Part shown: positions 17,114-24,156 of the stretch, piece after piece
Layout of the letters: the number at the start of each line of letters is the position of its first letter
Numbering within the stretch: the stretch's first letter is position 1
DNA from: Mesorhizobium sp.
Lineage (GTDB): Bacteria > Pseudomonadota > Alphaproteobacteria > Rhizobiales > Rhizobiaceae
Length of the DNA: 64,000 nt
Assembly: GCF_023954305.1 (NCBI RefSeq)
Contig: NZ_JAMLIG010000001.1
Span: 3,802,001-3,866,000 of the forward strand
Reading direction: 5' to 3'
Translations under genes and position numbers: made by a program
The notes under the pieces: model-generated
The model's input: only the letters and a program-made list of their open reading frames with translations
Databases searched by the model: none
What the model was told of the DNA's origin: nothing

Positions 17114-18052
17114 CTATTGCCGGCGGCCGGCGCGAAACTGGCTCGGCGACTGGCCGAAGGCGGCGCTGAAGGCGCGGCTGGCGTGGGCGCCGTCGGAAAA
17201 GCCCCAGTGAAGTGCGATCTCGGTGATCGACCGCTCTGCCTGGCGCGGATCGGCGAGATCGCGGCGCATGGCCGCGAGCCGGCGCGTGCGGATATGCGCG
17301 GACAGCGTGCCGCCGGTGGCCGAGAACAGCATATGCAGATAGCGCGGCGAGATGCCGAAGCGGGCGGCGATGCGCGACGGCGTCAGCGCCGGATCGGCGA
17401 GACGGTCCTCGACATGGGCGAGGATGCGAGACAGGAGATCGCCGGCGGCCGAATTCGGCGCGACGGGGTCGATGAGCCGGCCCAGAAGGTCGACGAGGAT
17501 ATCGGCCGCGAGCGGTGCGTGGCCAGCCGGAATGTCCCGCGCCACCCTGGCAAGCGAGGCGAGGTGGCCGGCGGCCAGCGCCCCCAGACCGCTTCGGCTC
17601 TCCAGCCGCACGGCACCGCGCGGCTCGGAGGCGACCACGCCGCGGCCGAGCCGCTCGCGCGGGACGAGCAGCGTCACCTTGTGCAGCGGGCTCATCACCT
17701 CGAAGCGGATCGGCCGCGAGCCGTCCCAGAGCAGCATGTCGCCGGCGCCGAGATTCGCGACGACATCGTCCTGTCTCACCCGCTCCGCGCCGGAGAGGAC
17801 CAAAAGCAGGCCGAAATGGTCGCCGTCGGTGCGGCGGATGTCGGCGGCGTCGCGATAGCCCGACAGCGGGGCGCTGCGGCATTCGACCACCGAGCAGCCG
17901 CCCAACCCATGCCAGTCCAGCCGGCAATCGTATATATCGCGGTCGCGGAGATCGAGCGACCATGGCAGATGCACCTCGCTCAGCATCGACCGCGCCGCCT
18001 CGGCGCGCAGCGCCCGCGGCAGGTCGCCGGACCTCCAGCTGCCCGAAATCAT
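17114..18052 (-). CDS. AraC/XylS-family transcription regulator
   Basis: 312 aa when started at the ATG at 18052, which has GGGAGGAAGCG directly before it; an in-frame ATG 18 bases upstream lacks such a site. The N-terminal half (to about residue 190) fits the AraC-binding-like sensing domain (VLSGAERVRQDDVVANLGAGDMLL). The C-terminal AraC DNA-binding domain has two helix-turn-helices: LTPSRIAARFGISPRYLHMLF, and SITEIALHWGFSDGAHASRAFSAAFGQSPSQFR near the end. The ligand is unknown. Divergent from the alpha/beta hydrolase gene across 155 bases, the obvious candidate target. Confidence 0.9.
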   Translation of the reverse strand: MISGSWRSGDLPRALRAEAARSMLSEVHLPWSLDLRDRDIYDCRLDWHGLGGCSVVECRSAPLSGYRDAADIRRTDGDHFGLLLVLSGAERVRQDDVVANLGAGDMLLWDGSRPIRFEVMSPLHKVTLLVPRERLGRGVVASEPRGAVRLESRSGLGALAAGHLASLARVARDIPAGHAPLAADILVDLLGRLIDPVAPNSAAGDLLSRILAHVEDRLADPALTPSRIAARFGISPRYLHMLFSATGGTLSAHIRTRRLAAMRRDLADPRQAERSITEIALHWGFSDGAHASRAFSAAFGQSPSQFRAGRRQ

Positions 18053-18207
18053 CGCTTCCTCCCGCGCCATGCCTCCCGCCGACGCTCGCCGACGACATTA
18101 TTGCATCGGCGCTTCCCTGTCGAACAAGGCCGTTTCGCTGACGTTCAAGCGCCGTTCCGCTGCCGCGCGCATCAAGTCCGCCTCGATCATCGCCAAGGGA
18201 GGATACC

Positions 18208-19101
18208 ATGCGACGCGACATCGAATTCAGGACCGAGGACGGGGTGACCCTGCGCGGCTGGCACTACAAGGCGAGCGGCGTCGAGGGGCCCGCGCCGACG
18301 GTCATCATGGCGCACGGCTTCACCGCCACGCGCGAGATCTATCTCGACAGTTTTGCCGAGGTGTTTGCGGCGGCGGGCCTCGGCGTCATCGTATACGACC
18401 ACCGCAATTTCGGCGTCAGCGACGGAAGCCCGCGCGGCCATGCCGATCCGTGGGCGCAGATCAACGGCTACCGCGACGCCATCACCTGGGCGCAGACCCA
18501 GAGCGACGTCGACCCGAACCGGATCGGCGTGTGGGGGTCGAGCTATGCCGGCGGGCATGTGCTGGTCGTCGCAGCCCTCGATCGGCGGGTGAAATGCGTC
18601 GTGGCGCAGGTGCCGCTCACCTGGGGCTTCGAGACGGCGCGGCGGCTGATCCGCGGCGACCACTGGGCCGGTTTGCGCGCCGCCTTCGACGGCGACCGCG
18701 CCGCGCGCGCCCGCGGCGAGGCCGGCGCGATGATGCCGGTGACGGCGCCGGAAGGGCAGCCCTGCGCGCTGCCGACGGCCGACACCTACGAGTTCTTCAC
18801 CCGCTTCGAGAAGGAGCACAAGACCAACTGGAAAAACGAGGTGACGCTGCATTCGATCGAGATGTTCACCGAATACGAGCCGGCGACCTACATCGCCCGC
18901 ATCGCGCCGACGCCGCTGATGGTCGTGGTCGCGGCCGGCGATCATCTCACGCCCTTCGACATGACGGCGCGTGCCTACGAGCAGGCGCTGGAGCCGAAGA
19001 AGCTGGTGGTGCTGCCGGGCGGGCATTTCGAGGCCTATACGGGGGCGCCGTTCAAGGTCTCGTCGGCGGCACAGCGCGACTGGTTCAAGCAGCACCTGTA
19101 G
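18208..19101 (+). CDS. alpha/beta hydrolase
   Basis: 297 aa, start ATG at 18208 with GGGAGG upstream. Seen: oxyanion-hole HGFTATRE (about 36-43), YDHRNFGVSDG and the nucleophile elbow WGSSYAGG with Ser112 (Ala114 takes the place of the usual Gly), then an acid-containing strand (MVVVAAGDHLTPF) and the His in PGGHFEAYTG. The fold resembles dienelactone hydrolase/DUF1749-like and Xaa-Pro-peptidase-like esterases. Cytoplasmic, no signal peptide. Substrate unknown. The divergent AraC gene is the likely regulator. Confidence 0.85.
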   Translation: MRRDIEFRTEDGVTLRGWHYKASGVEGPAPTVIMAHGFTATREIYLDSFAEVFAAAGLGVIVYDHRNFGVSDGSPRGHADPWAQINGYRDAITWAQTQSDVDPNRIGVWGSSYAGGHVLVVAALDRRVKCVVAQVPLTWGFETARRLIRGDHWAGLRAAFDGDRAARARGEAGAMMPVTAPEGQPCALPTADTYEFFTRFEKEHKTNWKNEVTLHSIEMFTEYEPATYIARIAPTPLMVVVAAGDHLTPFDMTARAYEQALEPKKLVVLPGGHFEAYTGAPFKVSSAAQRDWFKQHL

Positions 19102-19115
19102 AAGAAGGAAGTATT

Positions 19116-19193
19116 GGGGACAGTTTACCTAATTCTGCCAATCGACCGTGCCAAATCTCGATGCGGCCTGTCAAAATCAAGCAAACTGTCCCC
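19116..19193. repeat. 78-bp element with perfect 11-bp terminal inverted repeats
   Basis: GGGGACAGTTT (19116-19126) and AAACTGTCCCC (19183-19193) are perfect inverted copies bounding 56 bases with lower G+C than the surroundings. The layout is that of a REP-type or miniature palindromic element of the kind mobilised by REP-associated transposases. It sits eight bases before the stop codon of the following minus-strand gene, between two convergent genes. Confidence 0.55.
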
Positions 19194-19200
19194 GGATCGT

Positions 19201-21651
19201 TTACATCCTCACCCGCTCGGCCTTCGGGTCGTACATCGGCCTGAGCGAGGCCTCCGCGGCGAAACGCTCGCCGGCGATCTCGATCTCGTAGGAGGAGCCA
19301 AGGACATCCGCCTCGCTCTGGCCGGGGCAGGGGACATAGCCCATGCCGATCGCGCCGCCGAGGAAGTGGCCGTAATTGCCCGACGTGACCGTGCCGACGA
19401 TTTTCCCGTCGCGCACCAGCGCCTCGTTGTGGAAGAGGAGCGGCTCGGGGTCCCTGAGGCGAAACTGAACCATGCGGCGCGACAGGCCCGCCTCCTTCTT
19501 GCGCAGCACCGCGTCGCGGCCGATGAAGTCGCCCTTGGCGGTCTTCACCGCGAAGCCGAGTCCCGCTTCCAGCGCATGGTCCTCGTCGGTGATGTCATGG
19601 CCGAAATGGCGGAAGGCCTTCTCGATGCGGCAGGAATCGAGCGCGTGCAGGCCGCAGAGCTTGAGGCCTAGGTCCGCGCCGGCTTCCTCGATCGCTTCGA
19701 AGACATGTGCGGCCTGGTCGGTCGACACGTAGAGCTCCCAGCCGAGTTCGCCGACATAGGTGACGCGGTGGGCACGCGCGAGACCCATGCCGATCTCGAT
19801 CTCCTGCCAGGTGCCGAAGGGATTCGTCGCGTTGGAGAAATCGTTCGGGCTGATGCGCTGGATGAGCTCGCGGGACTTCGGCCCCATCAGGCAGAGAACG
19901 CTTTCGGCCGCCGTCACGTCGGTGATCACGGCGAAATCGTCGCCGACATGCTTTCTCAACCAGGCGAGGTCGCGCTGCAAGGTGGCGCCGGGCACGACGA
20001 GGAAGAAGGCGCTCTCGGACAGGCGCGAGACGGTCAGGTCGCTCTCGATGCCCCCTTTGGCGTTCAGCATCTGCGTGTAGACGATCTTTCCGGGGGCGAC
20101 GTCCATGTCGTTGGCACAGACCCGCTGCAGGAAGGAAAGCGCATCGCGGCCCTCGACCCGGATCTTGCCGAACGAGGTCATGTCGAACAGCCCGACGTTT
20201 TCGCGCACCGCCATGTGCTCGTCACGCTGGTTGTCGAACCAGTTCTGCCGCTTCCACGAATAGCGGTATTCGCGTTCCTGCCCAGCCTTGGCGAACCAGT
20301 TGGCGCGCTCCCAGCCGGCGACCTCGCCGAACACCGCGCCGCGCGCCTTCAGGTGCTCGTGGAGAGGGGAGCGGCGGATGCCACGGGCGGACGTCATCTG
20401 GCGGTAGGGGAAATGGTCGGCATAGAGCAGGCCGAGCGTCTCGGTGACCCGATTGCGCAGATAGGTGCGGTTCTTCTGGAACGGCTGCATGCGGCGGATG
20501 TCGACCTCCCAGAGGTCGAAGGGCGCCTCGCCATCGTTGATCCACTGCGCCAGCGCCATGCCGGCGCCGCCGGAGGAGACGATGCCGATCGAGTTGTAGC
20601 CGGCCGCGACCCAGTAGCCGGAAAGCTCCGGCGCTTCGCCGAGATAATAGCGGTCGTCGGGGGTAAAGCTTTCCGGCCCGTTGAAGAAGGTGTGGATGCC
20701 GGCCGTCTCCAGCATCGGCATGCGGTTGACGCCCATGTCGAGGATCGGCGCGAAATGGTCCATGTCCTCAGGCAACTGGTCGAAGCAGAAATCCTCGGCG
20801 ATGCGCTGGCCGGCCGGCGGCCAGGGCTTCGCCACCGGCTCGAAGGCGCCGAGCATCATCTTGCCGGCATCCTCCTTGTAGTAGGCGCACTCGTCCGGCA
20901 CGCGCAGCACCGGCAGGCGCGTGAGGCCGGGTATCGGCTCGGTGACCAGGTAGAAATGCTCGCAGGCGTGCAGCGGAATCGACACGCCGTTCTGCGCTCC
21001 TAAATCGCGCGCCCACATGCCGGCGCAGTTGACGACGATGTCGGCCTCGATCGTGCTTTCCTCGCCGTCCTTCGCCCAGGACACGCCCGTGACGCGACCG
21101 TCCTTCGCGTGAACCTTCGTGACCTTCGTCTGCTCGGAAATCACCGCCCCGCGCTGGCGCGCGCCCTTGGCCAGCGCCATGGCGATATTGGCCGGGTCGC
21201 ACTGGCCGTCGAGCGGCAGGTGGACCGCGCCCACCACGTCCGAAACGTTGAGATGCGGATACATCTCCTTGACTTCGCGTGGAGAAATCTCGCGCACGTC
21301 GACGTCGAAGGCGCGCGCCACCGTCGCCTGCCGATAGAGCTCGTGCTTGCGCTCCTCGGTCAGCGCCACCGAGATCGAGCCGACCTGGCGCATGCCGGTG
21401 GCGACGCCCGTCTCCGCCTCGAGCTTCACGTAGAGGTCGGCCGAATATTTCGCCAGCCGCGTCATGTTCTGCGAGCCGCGCAGCTGGCCGATCAGCCCGG
21501 CGGCGTGCCAGGTCGTTCCGGAGGTGAGCTGCTTGCGTTCGAGGAGGACCACGTCGGTCCAGCCAAGCTTCGTCAGGTGATAGACGACCGAACAGCCGGA
21601 CACGCCGCCGCCGATGATCACCGCGCGGGCTTTGGCGGGGAGGGCGGTCAT
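19201..21651 (-). CDS. FAD-dependent dehydrogenase with GcvT domains (dimethylglycine/sarcosine dehydrogenase-like), copy 1
   Basis: 816 aa, the length expected for DMGDH/SarDH. N-terminal FAD fold (VIIGGGVSGCSVVYHLTKLG with VLLE), TTWHAAG where His is the usual covalent-FAD residue, DAO domain to about 380, then a GcvT/aminomethyltransferase half (QRDEHMAVRENVGLFDMTSFG; GWELYVSTDQ; DFIGRDAVL). The GcvT half binds tetrahydrofolate and captures the formaldehyde released when an N-methyl group is oxidised. Likely substrates are dimethylglycine, sarcosine or betaine derivatives; the exact one cannot be read. Lies alone, followed downstream by an inverted-repeat element, and separated upstream from an aminotransferase by a palindrome. 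Confidence 0.9.
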   Translation of the reverse strand: MTALPAKARAVIIGGGVSGCSVVYHLTKLGWTDVVLLERKQLTSGTTWHAAGLIGQLRGSQNMTRLAKYSADLYVKLEAETGVATGMRQVGSISVALTEERKHELYRQATVARAFDVDVREISPREVKEMYPHLNVSDVVGAVHLPLDGQCDPANIAMALAKGARQRGAVISEQTKVTKVHAKDGRVTGVSWAKDGEESTIEADIVVNCAGMWARDLGAQNGVSIPLHACEHFYLVTEPIPGLTRLPVLRVPDECAYYKEDAGKMMLGAFEPVAKPWPPAGQRIAEDFCFDQLPEDMDHFAPILDMGVNRMPMLETAGIHTFFNGPESFTPDDRYYLGEAPELSGYWVAAGYNSIGIVSSGGAGMALAQWINDGEAPFDLWEVDIRRMQPFQKNRTYLRNRVTETLGLLYADHFPYRQMTSARGIRRSPLHEHLKARGAVFGEVAGWERANWFAKAGQEREYRYSWKRQNWFDNQRDEHMAVRENVGLFDMTSFGKIRVEGRDALSFLQRVCANDMDVAPGKIVYTQMLNAKGGIESDLTVSRLSESAFFLVVPGATLQRDLAWLRKHVGDDFAVITDVTAAESVLCLMGPKSRELIQRISPNDFSNATNPFGTWQEIEIGMGLARAHRVTYVGELGWELYVSTDQAAHVFEAIEEAGADLGLKLCGLHALDSCRIEKAFRHFGHDITDEDHALEAGLGFAVKTAKGDFIGRDAVLRKKEAGLSRRMVQFRLRDPEPLLFHNEALVRDGKIVGTVTSGNYGHFLGGAIGMGYVPCPGQSEADVLGSSYEIEIAGERFAAEASLRPMYDPKAERVRM

Positions 21652-21690
21652 GACGAAGCCTCGGACAGTATTGAAGGCTGGCGCCTCGCA

Positions 21691-21825
21691 TTACCCCCAC
21701 CCCTAACCCCTCCCCACAGGGGGGAGGGGGATGGCGATCGTCGAGCCAGGTCTGCGGAACCGAAAGCTGGCGCGGAAGTCGGTGTCCCCCTCCCCCCTGT
21801 GGGGAGGGGTAAGGGGTGGGGGTAA
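21691..21825. repeat. 41-bp inverted repeat element (rhizobial type), copy 2
   Basis: Arms 21691-21731 and 21785-21825 are inverted copies over 41 bases with one mismatch, spaced by 53 bases. Each arm contains CCCCTCCCCACAGGGG, which is itself a small hairpin. The outer ends are TTACCCCCACCCCTAACCC. This is the largest palindrome in the window and fills the gap between copy 1 of the dehydrogenase and the aminotransferase, both on the minus strand. Confidence 0.8.
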
Positions 21826-21832
21826 CGACGTC

Positions 21833-23014
21833 TCATGCGGCACCATCCGAAAGTCTGCCGAGGTGCCGCCTGAGCCGCGCCGCCGCCTCGCGCAGCACTG
21901 GCTCGGGCTGGCAGAGCGAGATGCGGATGCACCCCGAGGCCGCGTCGCCGAAGGAGGAGCCGGGCATGACGGCAAGCTTTTCCGCGTTCAGCAGTCCCCA
22001 GGCGAAGGCCTCGTCGTCGGGTTCGATCGCGCGGATGTCGAGCATGACATACATGCCGCCCTCGGAGCCGCGGACCGTGATGCCGTTGATGCCGCGGATG
22101 GCGTCGAGGAAGGCGAGCCGGCGCGTGTCGTAGATGCGGGCGATCTCCTCGACCCCCCAGTCGTTCTCCAGCGCCTCGATCGCCGCGCGGCTGACGAAAT
22201 CGGGCAGGCCGTAGGTCGAGACGAGGTTGAGGCTGATCAGCTGGGTGATGAGCGGCTTCGGGCCGGTCAGCCAGCCGATGCGCCAGCCGGTCATGCCGTG
22301 GCTCTTGGACATCGAATTGATGACCAGCGTCCGCTCCGCCATCCCCGGCAGGCTGCGCGGCGAGACGTGTTCGCCATGCGCGATGGTCCAGTAGACCTCG
22401 TCGGACATCAGCCAGAGATCGTGGCGGCGGCAGATGTCGGCGATGGCTTCGAGGCTTTGGCGCGTGTAGACCGCGCCGGTCGGATTGTTCGGCGAGTTGA
22501 TCAGCATCGCCCGCGTATTCGGCTGGATCGCCTTTTCGATCGCCGCCGGGTCGGGCTGGAAGCCGTCTTCGGCATGGGCTTCGACGATGGTGAAGCCGGC
22601 TCCGGCGGCGCGGAAGGTGCCCGGATACGTGGCGTAGTAGGGCGCCACCACGATCGCGTGCTTGCCGGGATCGAGCGTCGCCTGCACCGCCGCGAAGAGT
22701 GCTGCCTGGCCGCCGGGGGTGGCGAGGATCTGGTCGGGTTCTGTTTCCACGCCGGTGCAGCGGGTGGAGAGCTTCGCCATCGCCGCCCTCAGCCGAGGGA
22801 GCCCTGGAAGCTGGGTGTAATGATGATGGCCGGCGCGGACATATTTCACCGCCGCCTCGACCGTTTCCGACGGCGTGTCGAAGTCGTGGTCGCCGACGGA
22901 CAGCATGATGATGTCCTCGCCCGCCTGCTTGCGGGTCATGGCATCGAAATGCACCTCCCAGCCGTCCTTGCCGGAAGGCGTAATGCCGGAAATGCGGGAA
23001 GAGGGCTCAGGCAT
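21833..23014 (-). CDS. class I/II PLP-dependent aminotransferase
   Basis: 393 aa, fold-type I. Seen: GGQAALFAAV around residue 101, NSPNNPTG (173-180), SDEVY (204-208), PLP lysine Lys237 in NSMSKSHGMTGWRIGW and the carboxylate-binding Arg245. The pattern fits aspartate/aromatic and related small-substrate aminotransferases. Its start overlaps the end of the homocysteine methyltransferase by eight bases, so both are translated from one messenger. It may remove the amino group left after demethylation, for example from sarcosine-derived glycine or a methionine-pathway intermediate; this is inference. Confidence 0.9.
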   Translation of the reverse strand: MPEPSSRISGITPSGKDGWEVHFDAMTRKQAGEDIIMLSVGDHDFDTPSETVEAAVKYVRAGHHHYTQLPGLPRLRAAMAKLSTRCTGVETEPDQILATPGGQAALFAAVQATLDPGKHAIVVAPYYATYPGTFRAAGAGFTIVEAHAEDGFQPDPAAIEKAIQPNTRAMLINSPNNPTGAVYTRQSLEAIADICRRHDLWLMSDEVYWTIAHGEHVSPRSLPGMAERTLVINSMSKSHGMTGWRIGWLTGPKPLITQLISLNLVSTYGLPDFVSRAAIEALENDWGVEEIARIYDTRRLAFLDAIRGINGITVRGSEGGMYVMLDIRAIEPDDEAFAWGLLNAEKLAVMPGSSFGDAASGCIRISLCQPEPVLREAAARLRRHLGRLSDGAA

Positions 23015-23912
23015 GGGGCAATCCCGCTATCTCGTGTCCGGCGGCTTCCAGACGGTCGCGAAGTGCCGCGATATGCGGCGGGCCGACCTCGCAGCATCCG
23101 CCGACGATGTCGAGGCCGGCTTCGACCCAGCCCAGCGCGAAATCGGCATAGGCGTCCGGATCGAGGTCGTGGCGGGCGTGCAGCACGTCCACCGTGCCGC
23201 CGTGCTTCAGCGCCTCGGTCGCGGTGAAGCCGTTGGCATAGGCGCCAACGGGCGCGCCGAGGCCCTTCAGCGCCGACAGCGCTGCATCGATCGTCTCCGG
23301 CCGCGAGCAGTTGACGAGACGGGCGGCGATGGGGAGATGCGCGATGGCTCCGGCGGCCTCGGTCAAGGTCTCGCCGCTTCTCAGCCGCGTGCCGGGCTCG
23401 TCGGCGAGCGTCCACGACACCCAGACCGGCTTGCCGGACTCGCAAGCGGCGGTCGCGGCGGCGTGCGCCTCCTCGGCCGAGGCCATCGTCTCGCAGAGGA
23501 TCAGGTCGACATGGTCGGCCTGTTCGGCGACGATGCGCCGGTAGATGGCGAGCGTGTCGGCGTAGGAGATCGTCAGCTTCGGCGCATAGGAGCCGAACAG
23601 CGGCGGCAGGCAGCCGGCGATGGCGCAGTCGCCGGCCGCGTCGCGCGCCTGGCGGGCCAGCTCGATGCCTCGCGCCTGCAAGGTCTGGAACAGCTCGCCC
23701 GCGCCTTCGCGCTCCAGCCGCTCCGGCGTCGCTGCATAGGTGTTGATGGTGATGACCTTGGCGCCGGCCTCGATGAACTCGGCATGCAGGTCGCGCACGA
23801 GGTCGGGCTCGTCGATCAGCACGCGGGCCGACCAGAGCGGCGTCGGCTTGGACTTCGAGCGGCGGATCAGCTCCTGGCCCATGCCGCCGTCGGTGAGGAT
23901 GATGGATTTCAA
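23007..23912 (-). CDS. homocysteine S-methyltransferase-family protein
   Basis: 301 aa from a TTG start at 23912, with GGAGG ten bases before it. The mature protein starts with LKSIILTDGGMGQELIRR, as in the family. The three Zn/homocysteine cysteines are conserved: Cys in LVNCSRPE, and Cys-Cys in VGGCCEVGPPHI near the C-terminus; LILCETMAS is also present. The family transfers a methyl group from betaine, S-methylmethionine or similar donors to homocysteine, giving methionine. Being paired with two DMGDH-like genes, a betaine-type donor is plausible but not proven. No ATG is available with a good site, so the TTG start is unusual but likely. Confidence 0.85.
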   Translation of the reverse strand: MKSIILTDGGMGQELIRRSKSKPTPLWSARVLIDEPDLVRDLHAEFIEAGAKVITINTYAATPERLEREGAGELFQTLQARGIELARQARDAAGDCAIAGCLPPLFGSYAPKLTISYADTLAIYRRIVAEQADHVDLILCETMASAEEAHAAATAACESGKPVWVSWTLADEPGTRLRSGETLTEAAGAIAHLPIAARLVNCSRPETIDAALSALKGLGAPVGAYANGFTATEALKHGGTVDVLHARHDLDPDAYADFALGWVEAGLDIVGGCCEVGPPHIAALRDRLEAAGHEIAGLPHA

Positions 23913-23953
23913 GGGCGGGGTGCCTCCACGAAACGGGACTGCCGCGTTCTTTC

Positions 23954-24113
23954 GCGCCCCCCTCTGTCCTGACGGACATCTCCCCCACACGGGGGGAGAT
24001 TGGCAGCTTCTACGCCGTGCCATCTCCTGCCAGGATTGCGATTTCCGAGACCGTTCGCGGCAGCCGATCTCCCCCCTCGTGGGGGAGATGTCCGGCAGGA
24101 CAGAGGGGGGCGC
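23954..24113. repeat. rhizobial-type palindromic element, copy 3
   Basis: The ends GCGCCCCCCTCTGTCCTG (from 23954) and CAGGACAGAGGGGGGCGC (to 24113) are inverted copies, continuing inward through GACATCTCCCCC and GGGGGAGATGTC with one mismatch and a short gap. It lies between the homocysteine methyltransferase and dehydrogenase copy 2. It starts 41 bases before the TTG start of the methyltransferase. Confidence 0.75.
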
Positions 24114-24156
24114 CGTAGGGCGCTACCCACCTCGAACCCGGAGCTTGTAACCTTGC

